Below the pieces are notes generated by a model that saw only the letters and a program-made list of their open reading frames with translations, searched no databases and was not told the DNA's origin. From NCBI GenBank assembly GCA_003640385.1, contig RCAB01000305.1:1-64000 (forward strand): DNA of 64,000 nt, in the 5' to 3' direction. Positions 25,576 through 37,668 of this stretch are shown here, piece by piece (the stretch's first letter is position 1; the number at the start of each line of letters is the position of its first letter). A program made the position numbers and the translations under genes. Source of the stretch: Setaria digitata (Eukaryota; Nematoda; Chromadorea; Rhabditida; Setariidae).

Positions 25576-26485
25576 TAAAAAAAAAAAAAATTTTCTTCCC
25601 GAATACAATTCTGACATTTCTATTTACTCTGAAAAAGCTTTTACAAGCGATCTTTAATGAAAGCCCTAAGTCCAATTTTCAATAATTCGTGAAATGCGCA
25701 CCCTAACAATATCTCTTTTCTCAACAACAAACTTTTGCTCCACGATGTCTGATTCCGAGCAAATTTTTGTTCTTTAAGAACAATTGCTTCTTTAATACTC
25801 ACGTTTAAACTACCTAACATATGCATAAATTGCTCCGGGAACTATAAATTTCAATGTGCACACTACTGACAATTCACTTATGAGAAAAAAAAGAATCGAA
25901 TTTCTTTTTGAGCACAGAACACGTACCACTCTACAATTATCCAATAGATAAATGTGCATAGATGACAATTTGAAATTACTGGAATTTGAAATCAAAGTGA
26001 TAAATTTCTAAACTTTATCTGCATTAATGCACGCAATTATTTCAAAAATTCCGCTTAAATTGCTACTGTTTGTAAACAGCCACGACCGACTACTGCCGCT
26101 GACAGTTGCCAATGTTAGAATATTTCTCCAAATGTAGAAAACTTGAATTGTTTTTTTTTCCTTTTTTTGCTTCATAGAAATTCATTTTCATGTTCAGCAT
26201 TTCCCAAATTCAATTCCAGTGAAAAACTGTAGCAGCTTATCGAACATGGGGAAACCATAAGACTTATATCGTATTTATGAGGTATCAAAGCTTTTTCTAA
26301 AATAACTATTTTCGGAACTCTATAAAAAAACAACTTGCATTTCTTCTTTTTTGCAAAATACACAAAATGGTGAAAATCCGAAAAATTAAAAATGGAAATA
26401 TTAATATTTGAATAATGCCCTGTATTTAATTAAAAAATCGAAATATGCAACACATATGGAAGTAGCATTTTCCGCCTCTTTTTTA
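25576..26485. other. Convergent intergenic spacer
   Basis: This 0.9-kb stretch separates the 3' end of the small membrane-protein gene from the 3' end of citrate synthase. It starts with an A13 run and holds no convincing exon. For citrate synthase, an ATTAAA-type signal (TTTAAT on the plus strand, 26425-26430) lies 56 nt past the stop codon. Minus-strand open frames at 25641-25995 and 26172-26363 lack gene features. Confidence 0.55.
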
Positions 26486-29400
26486 TCAGTCTTTCTTTGT
26501 AGCCAATTTCATGAGGCCATCAGTTGAATGAGATTTAGGACGTTCGAGTGGTAAGCCCATAGCACGAGCCCATATCATCTGCGCCAAGCAACCCAATGCA
26601 CGCGACACACCAAACAATACTGTATAAAAAGACATCTCCTTCATACCATAGTACTGCAGCAGCACCCCAGAATGTGCATCAACATTAGGCCAAGGGTTTT
26701 TAGCCTGAAACGATACTTCAAATCTAGAATTGAGTTGATTACATCATTTTAATGTTTTTTTTTTTTTTTTTATATTAGGTGGAAACTATAACAGCACAAT
26801 GTGAAACTATTTCACACGAACTATGTAAAATTAAAAGACTTTTTTTTTCGCCACTTCAGCTACCAAGCTCTTCAAAAAAAAAAAAGAAAAAAATTAAAAA
26901 TTTTTTCCGATTTTCATGATTCACCATACCTTCCCCTGTTTTAAGAGGATATCAGGAGTAAATTCGTAAAGTTTCGAAACAAGATGAAACATTGGATCCT
27001 TAGGGAGATGTTTCAAGGCAAATTCTCGTTGACAGGTGTATCGTGGGTCTGTTTTACGCAGCACAGCATGACCATAACCTGGTACTACCTAAAATTTACA
27101 ATAGCGCAATTTTAGCATTCTTGAATTCATTTTTATAGCTTTCGAAATTTCCAAAAAAAAATGACTTTTAAAATCATTTCAAGGAATTATTACGATTAAT
27201 AATTTCNCTTTAGCATTCTTGAATTCATTTTTATAGCTTTCGAAATTTCCAAAAAAAAAAAAAAAAAATGACTTTTAAAATCATTTCAAGGAATTATTAC
27301 GATTAATAATTTCTGTAGAAGTAAAATCAAAGTAAATGTGAATCCTCACCTGCCCACTCTTCAAATGATTCCATACCCAATCACACAATTGCTGGTCGGT
27401 GTAATTATCACCCAATTCTTTCTTGCATTTTGTTAAAAATACCAACACCTAAAATTAAAGAAATAGTAGTTTATAAACAAACTAGCAATAAAAAACTTAC
27501 CACCTAAAAAAATCGGAAAACTTCTCTCATTCGTGCAGAGAGTCTGTTTCACTCAAACGATTAATTAAACCGGTAGTCAGTGGGTGAAAATAATTACCGG
27601 AAGGAAGTAAGTTAGCAAACAGCAAATTGAACTGATAATTACTAAGTTTCCATGAAAAATAAATGAAATATGAATAAAGACAAAAAAAAAGATGATACTT
27701 CTTGATTAGCTAAGCCATGTAGCGGTCCAGCAAGACCAGCCATTGCAGCGGAGAATGAGAGGTATGGGTCTGATAAGGCAGAGGCAACCAGATGTGATGT
27801 GTGAGCGGACACATTACCGCCTTCATGATCACTATGGATTGTAAGATACAGACGCATAAGCTCTGTGAATTGAGGATCATTAAAACCCAGCATAGATGTA
27901 AAATTGGCCGACCAATCGTTCGATGAGTTAACTACATTTGCCAATGTGCCTGGAACTGTCCTGATTTTTTTTTTTTTAAATCAGAATAATTTAAGTCAAA
28001 TTTAAGGTAAGTTAGTCTAAGTTTCTAGGAAAATGAGTAGATGTCAAATTTCTCTCAGGAAATACTCACTTTTCGATATAATGTAATATAAAACACTAAA
28101 TCCTATCTTCGGCTCTGAAGAAGAGGAAATCGCCAGCTGACGCAAAGTTAGCCCATCATTTCATTTGGAAATTTAAGAGAGAGAAAATACTGTGTAACTG
28201 AATTTATTCAAACTAATAAAAAACTTACCATCTCTATATAAATTACGGTAAATGAGTGCAGCAATTGTGGGTAATTTCGCGAGAAGTCTCATGGAGTCGT
28301 CGTATACAAACTCCCAATACTTGGATTTTGATACCCCATTACTGTAGGCCTAAAAATTTAATGCACATAACAGGCAAAATTTTAATTAGCATTAACAAAG
28401 CGGCTGCTTTCTACTCTTCCATAACAAACGGCGGTATCATGCCAAATGTTGTTCACAGTCTATGTCCTAATCCATAATCCTTATCTTTCTTGCTACAAGC
28501 TCAATCAATGTATAAATTGTGATATTTATCAAAAATCCCTTTGACTACTTCTTGACTACAAATCACTGGCTCAAGTCGGTCATTTGTATCCAAGTAATAT
28601 GGAACTGTCAAAAACTTGCTGATACACATACTTCAGCAAATTTACTCTCGCAATTAAGAGCAGCAATAGCAGAAACAAATTGCGCCATAGGATGCAAATT
28701 ATTGGGGAAATTGCATATCATTTGTTCGACGTGCTTAGGGAGATCTGCATGAGAAGCCCATTCTTTACTGAAATTGCAGATAAAAATCATTTTAAAAATA
28801 CCATTTAGAAAATTGTGTGCGAAAAACCTTTATTAACAACTTGCTAAATAATATGAGATAAAATTGTAATGTTTTTCTTTTTCCAAATGTTTTCAGTTGT
28901 TTTTGCAAAGGTATGGTGCAGTAAAAGTAAGGTTTTCACTAGATGTAAACGTAAGGGTATATACTCTGCCATAATATATTAATTCTAAAGTTAAAGCATT
29001 AGATAATGGGGGGAGTTACGGAAAGAAAAATATTTCCCGGACAAAAAAAAATATATTAACGCTGATTAATACTAAAATGGTACATCAAAGTAAACAGCTA
29101 TTGTGCCTTGTAATCTTAATTATCCCTGGAAGTGATGGCGCACAACTACCTTATGAAAAAATTTCAAAAATTTGAGGACTGAAATTTGTACAATCACAAA
29201 AATTTTATAATCCTTAAAGAATGAAAAACTGATGCCACTAATATTTTTTATTACTATTAAAAAATAACAAATATACCTAATTGCTTTAGTCTGTTCTTCA
29301 TTCGGAATATCACCAGTGCACAGCAGCCACCAGATTCCTTCAGGTAATGGCTCCTCACCACCTTTTGCTTTGGGTAACAATTTTTGACAGTCTGGTATAG

Positions 29401-30534
29401 AATAACCACGAAAGCGTATTCCTTCCACTGGATCTAGCACAGATGTTTCAGTTACCAGGGCCTGAAAATTGACTTCATTGCTTTCTTAAGACCAATTTTT
29501 TCGTTTAAAAAAAAAATATTATATGGGATTTTTTATGAACCCCCAATATCGATAATAAATGCTTTTAATTTATGCAAAGTTATAGTGCTTCAAAAATCAA
29601 GAATATTAAAATCTCATCTTATGAAAGCCTGTTTTAATTTTCGTTATCAATGCTATTGAAAAAAAAAAAAAAATTATTATAGGTAGAAGGCTTTTTAAAT
29701 ATAACTAACTACAGGGATATTGAAAAGCAACTGTGAAAATTCTATTATCTATCTTCGTTGGAAATCAGCGCTAATACGACTGCACGCTATGGGGCAAATG
29801 CTAATTGTTACTTGCAAATCATAGATTAAAGCAATTCGATACTTCAATACTTTCTTCCGTAAATAAAATTCAGCTAATATACAAGTCAAGAGAAAAACCT
29901 TCAAAGTTCGCATCCCGCCGTAAATCATATCCACAGTTACATTCTGAACAACCGTCCCTCCATGCTCTTTTCGAAATTCTCGAACTTTCTCATTGTGAAT
30001 TGAAATTTTTTGAGCCAGTGCCTAAAATAATGAAAAGGAATAAGATTCTCAAAATCACAGTTGTTGCCAACCTGGCAAAAGCATGCTTTTTCGTCACCAA
30101 TTTTGACTGAATAAAGTTAGTTTGATTTGAATAGTTCACATAGCAAAAGAAAGAGTGAATAGAATGTTTGAGGAATTTGATATTTGTATGCAATCGAAAT
30201 AAATTAACTATTAATTGTGCAAACATAGGAAAATCTTACCTCTTTCAAATTTGTCGCTGAAGCTGCTGTCGAGAACTGCATGCACGTTGTCCAGCACTAC
30301 AATTATCAAAAATTAGAAGTATGTTGCAAGTCAATAAATTTTTAATAAGTGATAAAAGGTAAATTTGTTCTTAGATATCTCAATACTTAAAATCTCTCCG
30401 ATAGTGGCAATATTCTATGAGGGATCAGTTCTACATTAAGATTTAACAATCAATAATCGTAATTGATTAAAATAAAGAAAACATACTCTCAATTGCAATT
30501 TCGCACAAGTGAGGATTTTTGCAGTAAGAGCCAT
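26486..30534 (-). CDS. cts-1: Citrate synthase, mitochondrial, complete, 10 exons
   Basis: The enzyme condenses acetyl-CoA with oxaloacetate to citrate, the entry step of the TCA cycle, in the mitochondrial matrix. Exons 5' to 3': 30534-30487, 30296-30240, 30021-29899, 29461-29277, 28767-28632, 28349-28229, 27949-27699, 27448-27350, 27088-26930, 26704-26486. All phases match and the product is 465 aa (human 466). The first about 25 residues ([16 protein letters not shown] onward) are rich in Ala, Lys, Thr and Cys without acidic residues, as expected of a matrix-targeting peptide. Catalytic residues are all visible: the His in PLHGLANQE, the His in [17 protein letters not shown], and the Asp in NVDAHSG. 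Other signatures are [33 protein letters not shown] and [14 protein letters not shown]. The start of exon 7 is chosen at TTCCAG to keep the family length; a CAG 11 or so bases upstream is out of phase. The gene is intact. Confidence 0.97.
27110..27315. repeat. Near-identical direct duplication either side of an N in a citrate synthase intron
   Basis: About 95 bp ending at the N at 27207 are repeated almost exactly after it; the copies differ mainly in poly(A) length (9 versus 16). The duplication lies wholly in the intron between exons 8 and 9, so the protein is unaffected. The pattern matches overlapping contig ends joined without merging. Confidence 0.75.
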
Positions 30535-31520
30535 TATATACAGAAAATTTGTTTCGTGAGAGATATGCAAAGAATCTGAAATTTGCCTTCCTGTCAAATA
30601 CATCAAATATAAAGCTAAAAACAATACAAAACAAAATGACTAGTTAATGACCAGACAATAACTAATTGAAATAAACAAAACATACAAGTTGTAAAACAGT
30701 TCAAAGTATAAACGGCTGACATTGACTAAACAGTGTTGCTACATCTTATTTCGACGTCATTTTTGAATATATTTTTTGTTTTACAGATGCAAGCAAACGA
30801 AAAACAATATGAAGTATAGCAATGGAAAAAAAAAAAATAAAACTTCATCACTGACGAAAAGTGGAATGAAGTTGAGCAAAACAACAAACACCTGACTGTT
30901 GCAACATTCATTTATGAAAATTTAAATTTGAAAGGAACCAGAACTAAGGCAAAGCATCATAAGTTTAGCATTTCTTCATGCTACTTCCTCACTCTGTTTC
31001 AGCCCTTCCTTCCATTTCACTTCACTTCCTTGGTTTAGACAGTTATTTGAGAATGCCAATTTATTGACTATTTACACAAAAAATACTTTGAAATAACCAT
31101 TTCTACAGTAGCACAGGTTTCAATCTTAGAAGAGAGCAAAGAACTGTTTGGTCAATAAAGCAAGAAAAACACACATCACATCAGATCAGTGGGATTTCAG
31201 GTGTCGAACTTCACAACTAGTGATATATTGCACTGCTTGTCTAAACAACACAAATACCAAGCTACTGTAAGGGAGTAATTAATGATTACCTATATGCTCT
31301 AGTCGCATAGTTTCCATTCACCTATGTCACCTAGGTCCTTTCTTCCGTTTTTTTTTTTTCTTCCAAAGAATTTTTACTCATGGAAAGTAGATAATGGATG
31401 AGAATTTCCTCAGATGCATACTACAGGAGGTCAGAAAATTAAGGAACAATTAGCACATCGGAGTGAAGTAAAAGAATGTTCCAAACAAATAACTTCCCAT
31501 CAGCCGTACAGCTAATAAAG
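30535..31520. other. Citrate synthase upstream region
   Basis: About 1 kb immediately 5' of the citrate synthase start on the minus strand, ending at the minisatellite. It presumably carries the promoter. I see no TATA-like element that I would defend and no coding exon. A 9-10 base poly(T) near 31350 and mixed sequence fill the rest. Confidence 0.5.
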
Positions 31521-32170
31521 CCCAGTTTGGTTGACAGAATGCGACGGCAAGAGCCTAGTTCGTTGATAGAACGCGGCAAGAGCCTAGTTCGTTGACAGAA
31601 TGCGGCAAGAGCCTAGTTCGTTGACAGAACGCGGCAAGAGCCTAGTTCGTTGATAGAATGCGACAAGAGCCTAGTTCGTTGATAGAACGCGGCAAGAGCC
31701 TAGTTCGTTGACAGAACGCGGCAAGAGCCTAGTTCGTTGACAGAACGCGGCAAGAGCCTAGTTCGTTGACAGAACGCGGCAAGAGCCTAGTTCGTTGACA
31801 GAACGCGGCAAGAGCCTAGTTCGTTGACAGAACGCGGCAAGAGCCTAGTTCGTTGACAGAACGCGGCAAGAGCCTAGTTCGTTGACAGAACGCGGCAAGA
31901 GCCTAGTTCGTTGACAGAACGCGGCAAGAGCCTAGTTCGTTGACAGAACGCGGCAAGAGCCTAGTTCGTTGACAGAACGCGGCAAGAGCCTAGTTCGTTG
32001 ACAGAACGCGGCAAGAGCCTAGTTCGTTGACAGAACGCGGCAAGAGCCTAGTTCGTTGACAGAACGCGGCAAGAGCCTAGTTCGTTGACAGAACGCGGCA
32101 AGAGCCTAGTTCGTTGACAGAACGCGGCAAGAGCCTAGTTTGTTGACAGAACGCGGCAAGAGCCTAGTTT
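31521..32170. repeat. 29-bp minisatellite, about 22 tandem units
   Basis: The unit CAGAACGCGGCAAGAGCCTA plus GTTCGTTGA (29 bp) is repeated head to tail. The central units are identical. The first few carry substitutions (AATGCG, GATAG) and a 3-bp insertion, and the last two have GTTTG instead of GTTCG, so divergence is confined to the edges. The array is above 50% G+C, against about 30% in the surroundings. There are no unique spacers, so it is a plain tandem array. Confidence 0.95.
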
Positions 32171-32540
32171 GGTCGTGTAATGAAGGAAAAGTTCCACTCT
32201 GAAAGGGAACGGACGCTTGGCACACTGTCGTCCCACAGCAGTCGCCATATCGCTCGCACTATCACTATATCACTAGACACTCCCGCCCACGCAACTCGTA
32301 GACAGACAGACAGACATCGTACACAGACAGGAAGTGCGGATAGAGAGAAGCAGACTGTGTGACGCACCGGTCAGTGCCACTGATCTTATCACTAGCCACT
32401 GACCACTGTCTGGTTGGCTGGTGGAATGCATCGGTGATGAATCATTAGTAGCTGACACGAAAGTACCTGAGTGGGACGAAGGGTCGAACGATCAGTCTGG
32501 CTCTGGATGTCTTCAGGTGATAAGGAATTGGGTTGTTTGG
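32171..32540. other. GC-rich non-repetitive island beside the minisatellite
   Basis: This 370-bp block has near-balanced base composition, several CpGs, an (ACAG)n stretch at 32300-32330 and open frames on both strands of about 60 codons, none with a start context, splice sites or recognisable product. It ends with TCTTCAG followed by GTGATAAGG, which could serve as a splice donor for a 5' non-coding exon of a plus-strand gene. A promoter or 5' UTR exon is possible; no gene can be proved. Confidence 0.35.
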
Positions 32541-32559
32541 TGCTGATTGGGAGAGATCA

Positions 32560-33210
32560 GTCTAGTTAGTTAATGTTGTGCCAGTGTATTATGAGTATAT
32601 GATAGTAATTATCAGTATGTAATATGAGTAAATGTTATGAGTGTATGATAATAATTATCAGCACATGATAATAATCATGAGTATATGATATGAGTAAATA
32701 TGATGCGTATATAACAATAATAATATAGCATATAACATGAGTAAATATTGGGAATATATGATAATAATTATCATATATAATAATAATATTATGAGCATAT
32801 GTGAGTAAATATTAAGAGTATATGATAATAATTATCAGTATATAACAATAATAATACAGCATAAAATATGAGTAAATATTAGGAGTATATGATAATAATT
32901 ATCAGCATATAATAATAATAATAATATTACGAGCATATAATGTGAGTAAATATTAGGAGTATATAATGATAATCCGTTATNCATGATAATAATTATCAGC
33001 ACATAATAATATTATGAGCATATGATGTGAGGAAATATTAAGAGTATGTGATAATAATTATCATTATATAATAGTAATAATACAGTATATAATATGAGTA
33101 AATATTAGGAGTATATGATAATAATTATCAGCATATAATAATAATAATAATATTACGAGCATATAATGTGAGTAAATATTAGGAGTATATAATGATAATC
33201 CGTTATATTT
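32560..33210. repeat. AT-rich dyad repeat array
   Basis: Irregular tandem units share GAGTAAATATTAGGAGTATAT, then GATAATAATTATC, then (ATA)n and ATTACGAGCATATAATGTG. The 13-base GATAATAATTATC is a perfect dyad around its central base and recurs about eight times. The end of the segment before the N at 32981 recurs at 33172-33206, so part of the array may be counted twice in the assembly. Confidence 0.8.
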
Positions 33211-36200
33211 GCTCGAATAGTAGCACATAATTTTCTCGAAACAATAAAACTTGACAAGTTGTTATATTGAATTCTTTGCTGTGTTTTGCAGACAAAAAGT
33301 TCTTTAAAAAAATATTCACTTATCAAAATATATCAATTTATCAATGAATATATCAACGAAACAATGGTTTTTCATATTTGCATGAGTTCATGAAAAGTTT
33401 GTGCGGTAAAGTGACCCATTAAGAAGACTTTTTAATTAAAAAAAAGAATGAGGAAAAATTGCGGACATGCTTGTTGTTGCAGAAACAATAACAAAAACGG
33501 TAATAGAAGCAATAACAATAACAATAACGGCAGCAATAATATAAGAGTCATTTTTTATTGTTTGTTTAGGCATAAAATTCAAAACAAAAATTATAGTTTT
33601 TTTTTTTTTTTTTTTCTTGCTAGAACTTCATAAATTTATTCGAAAAACATTTTCCTTGCTTAGTCTTCTCTTGACAGTTAATTAATTGCGCAATTAATAC
33701 TTGCTGCCTTCTTTCCTTTTCTTTTTTTCTCTCAGTTAGATGGGATTTTCAAAATTTGCAACCTTTTCTCCATACGAACAAAATAATGTTTTTTAATTAA
33801 ATTTAATCTTTTTTTTTTAGTTTGGTCATACCTTTTTTTTGCTTTCAAAATCTGTCAAATGAGCAAGAAAAGATCAACAACAATTGATGAAACGAATTTA
33901 TCACTTTTGTATCAGGACTGGAGCTTAGCACTGATTTGTTTATCAAGTGCTAATGAGTTTCGGTTTCGGACTGATAAATGCACTTTTACTTAAACAGCAA
34001 AGTTTATTTTGCACATGTCAAAAAAGCAAAATTTTTTTTTAACTAGTGCTTTTATTTGCTATACAGTGCTGACTGAAAATTCCGCCTTTCTTGATTATCA
34101 ACTACTTATCAATATGTTAATAAGGTAAGGTTCACATTTCTCGGTAGTATTAAATATTCAATAACATTTGAAATATCTCTATTAATGATAGTGAAATTAT
34201 TTTTTCCTCTCGTTATTTTAATTAATATCTAATCAGTGATATACTCGAAGTGAGCAGGTGAAAAAAATTTGAAACATTTTAAACAAGTGACATCGGAATC
34301 AGCACTGTTTTGCTCCAATATTTTTTCTTTTTTATTCTTTATCAGTGTCATCATATAGACAGAATCAGAAATGGAAGTAGAGAGAAAGAATTTAATTTGT
34401 AAAGTTTTTGTAATAAATTTATACCTTGAAAGGTTAAATTTTAGAAATGCAGCAAAGATGCACCATCCTACACATTTTAATTAATATTTAGGATTCATAT
34501 ACTAATTGAAATTGAAGCTGGAAAAAAAAAAGAACAAACAATGAAGGGAGAATTTTGACGTACGTCTTCAAAGTGCCCAGAAAGGACGGTCTTAATAAGC
34601 CCGGCGCCATCATTTTCCTGATTTTATCATCCTCAACCACTTTGTCATTTATCATATCATCTCAATCAGTTCGCAATTTGATTTTTAGATGTTTACGATT
34701 TTTGATTGTTTTTTTACAATGGAAAAAGGAAATGATTTCATTTTAAGTGCATAAAGACCAATGAAACATGTTCGAATATGAACTAAGTTTTGAGGTGATC
34801 AAAGTTTTCTCTTATAAAATCTGAAATTGTAAACGATATCTATTACAAGGTAATTTTTGATAGTTAATTATTCGTTATAGAAATTCCTCGATTCCGAAAG
34901 AATTCCACTAAAAAAAAACATTCAAGTGAAAATCCCGCTGGAAACTTCAATGCTAACATTTTTCTAATATTTTTCACAATCAAAGTACACTTATTACGAA
35001 TAAATAGCGCCACCATAACTACTCATTATATGATTTTTAACATGTCGATCAAAACACACCGAACAGACTGAATTTTTAACACGCTGCTCACGACGTGAAA
35101 GACGTGAAAAACACGTGAGAAGCAAAATGCGCATTTTGTGGCAACTAAAGTTTGCTTTCATTTGCAGTGCTAATTTATTATGAATTCCAAAAGCTTTCTG
35201 CATTACCAGGTTAGTTAAATTTGAATTGAAACAGGAGTTTAAACTGAAATTGCTTCCAACCATTAGAAAAAGCTAAGTTTAAGAAATTTTCATATGAAGT
35301 GAATTAAAATTTATTGGCTTGGCTTCATTTTGTATACAAACACACATTAATTGGATAGAGTCGACTATGGTTTAATTAATTATTCATTTTTAATAAATTA
35401 AAAGCAAGATTCAATTCGAGAAGTATTGCAATCTATAACAGTAGCTTTTGCATTTTTAAATTTCATTTAGAGAATTCAAAAAGAAGAAACTCTTCAAACT
35501 TTTAATTTCATGTTGCATTTTACACTTTGTAGAACAATGGGATTTTATTGATTTTTTTTTTTTAAAAATGTTGTCATATATCATTTCGAAAATGACAACA
35601 AAATTTTATTTCCTTAAAGTGATATAGGGTCAAAACTTACAGGAAATTATACTGACAATTTAATAGGTGATAATGGTGAGGCTTGCACAAATGCACAATT
35701 AATTTTATCCAAAACTCTAGAAAACTTTTTTAAAAAAAAATTTATGCGAAAATTGCAAAGCTTACCAAAGTAAAAGTTTATTCAAAATTTGCCAAACTTA
35801 TTAGAATAAATGTCGCCAAAAAAATAGATTCTTTTGAGGGGGAACCTAATTTTTAATTCTGCATGAATGGATAAGTTTTGCAGTTCCATAAATGGTACAT
35901 GAAAAGTATGCTATTGAAAAGGTGACAAAATGAGTGTCAACTTACGAATTTCCAGTCCATTTAGCGGTTGCTATCTTTCTTGTAGTTTTTGTTCGTCCGC
36001 TCCTCCTGTTCAATGTGAACATCAAATTTGAACATTTTTTTTAATGATAAATTTTTATTTTCTTTTTTTAAAAAAAAAAGAATTAACTATAATGATAATA
36101 AGGGATATAATTTGCTTTTATTTTTATTACATTTTTTCCTTGCAATTTTTTCCAAAAGCTAGCATCTTTGAATAGTCTATTAACTGGATATTTGCATTAT

Positions 36201-36872
36201 TCAGAATAAAAAATAAGAATTATAATTATCAGATAAAAACTGTCACTAATTAGCTCCTGAATTAACTTATTATAAGTTCAATGTTTATTAGATCTCTGGC
36301 TAAATATCAGTTTCAAGAAAATTTGATAAAATATAACTAAATGGAATAATTAAATTCTTTTAAATTAGAAGAAAAGACAATTAGTTTGTAATCATATTTG
36401 ATTTTGCATCTTTATCAGTACCGCCATATTACTTTATTGTGAACTGGAATGTTTTACATTTTTTTTTCTAAAAATTACAAATTGAGTTTAAAATTTTAAT
36501 CATGCAGCAACTATGATTCACGTAACATTAATGCACCTGATCCTTTTTTATGAAGTTAAATTTTCAGGAAATTTGATAATCAACAATTATGATGCGTTAA
36601 TTGACAATATGTTTTCATTGAATAACTATTCCAAATATTTCGTGCGCCACTTTAAGTTCTGTTAATTTCCATTTTAATCTTCCATAATTTCTGTTTGCTT
36701 CCGACATGTAATTCTTAATCCAAAAGCGAAAATGATATTTTTTTTTTTTAATTCAAAAGAAAGAAGAGGTATGAATACGATGATGCATCCCTTCTTCAAA
36801 TTCGATGGTCATCAATGTTGATACAGCAAAAGTTTGTTCATTTATCAATTGTATTTGATGATTAGAAAAAAA

Positions 36873-36927
36873 TTTTCAATTCTTCTTATATATATATATA
36901 TTTATACAGTTTAAGAAGAATTGAAAA
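36873..36927. repeat. Inverted repeat with 16-bp perfect arms
   Basis: TTTTCAATTCTTCTTA at 36873-36888 is matched by its exact reverse complement at 36912-36927. The loop is 23 bases, mostly TA repeats. A TA-rich block with an N follows at 36930-37005. It could form a hairpin, be a remnant of a small inverted-repeat element, or be an assembly foldback. Confidence 0.7.
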
Positions 36928-37195
36928 ATTATATATATATATATATATATANATATATATTAATTATATATATATTATATATATATTATTTATATATATA
37001 TATAATTAAAATTTTCCTTCTTACGACGATAACAATGCATAAAATCTTTGTTTTTCATCATCTAATTTAATATTAGTATTACCGGTATAACAAAATTATG
37101 CATTGTAAAGTAAAATTTTTTTCTGATCATGGTTGGATCATTAGTAATAATATTAATGTAGCAAAAGTTTCTCCATCAAAAATTTTTCAATAGCA

Positions 37196-37410
37196 TTGAT
37201 TGATAGTATCAATTGCAGTGGTAATAATAATAGCAATAATAATAATAATAACAATAATGATAATAATAGTAATAAAAATAATAATAATAGTAATAATAAT
37301 AATAATAGTAGTAGTAACGTTAATAATAATAGTAATAATAATGATAATAGTAGTAATAATAATGATAGTAATAATAATAATAATGATAATAGCAATAATA
37401 CAAAAAATAA
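37196..37410. repeat. Imperfect (AAT)n microsatellite
   Basis: About 200 bp of AAT/ATA/GTA triplets. The poly-Asn, poly-Ile and poly-Leu open frames read from it on both strands are products of the triplet repeat and not genes. Confidence 0.9.
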
Positions 37411-37501
37411 TTGTCGATTTAATTCGTTTCATTCGACCATTACCAATGATGCGCAACAAACTCGATTATCGTTTTTGGAATTTATTAATTCGTTACTTTA
37501 G

Positions 37502-37615
37502 TATTATGAGGAGGGGACAGTGGCCATGACGAAAGAAGTGACCTTCCCAAAGCCTGAAAAACCCGCAATTCCCGATATTTCCAACCGTCCATTGAAATCA
37601 TTCTCACATCTATAA
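37502..37615 (+). CDS. Orphan terminal exon, unknown protein
   Basis: After an acceptor TTACTTTAG the frame gives YYEEGTVAMTKEVTFPKPEK and then a Pro-rich segment ending KSFSHL and TAA, 37 codons in all. Codon use and base composition are gene-like and differ from the AT-rich surroundings. An AATAAA lies 48 nt past the stop. Together these look like the 3' end of a plus-strand gene, or a single-exon gene of 29 codons starting at the internal ATG (37526). I could not find its upstream exons and do not recognise the protein. Confidence 0.4.
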   Translation, partial: YYEEGTVAMTKEVTFPKPEKPAIPDISNRPLKSFSHL

Positions 37616-37662
37616 CCCTTAATTTTCCTTTCTCCTTGTCTGCTATAATTTTTGTTATTTTA

Positions 37663-37668
37663 AATAAA
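37663..37668 (+). terminator. Poly(A) signal AATAAA after the orphan exon
   Basis: An AATAAA hexamer lies 48 nt downstream of the TAA at 37613-37615, a typical distance in nematodes. It supports a transcript end here. Confidence 0.4.

Noticed and set aside
31560..32160. Repeated TTGACA as a bacterial -35 promoter element
   Set aside because: It is simply part of the minisatellite unit in a nematode genome, with no matching -10 logic.
31521..32170. CRISPR-like array
   Set aside because: The 29-bp units are directly adjacent without unique spacers, in a eukaryotic genome.
32164..32458. About 60-codon frames on both strands in the GC island
   Set aside because: The frames overlap on both strands, have no homologous motif, and reflect low stop density in GC-rich DNA.
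37153..37529. Overlapping open frames of about 80-110 codons on both strands (poly-Asn, poly-Ile, poly-Leu)
   Set aside because: They are readings of one AAT microsatellite in several frames; no splice sites, no mixed-composition sequence and no conserved motif.
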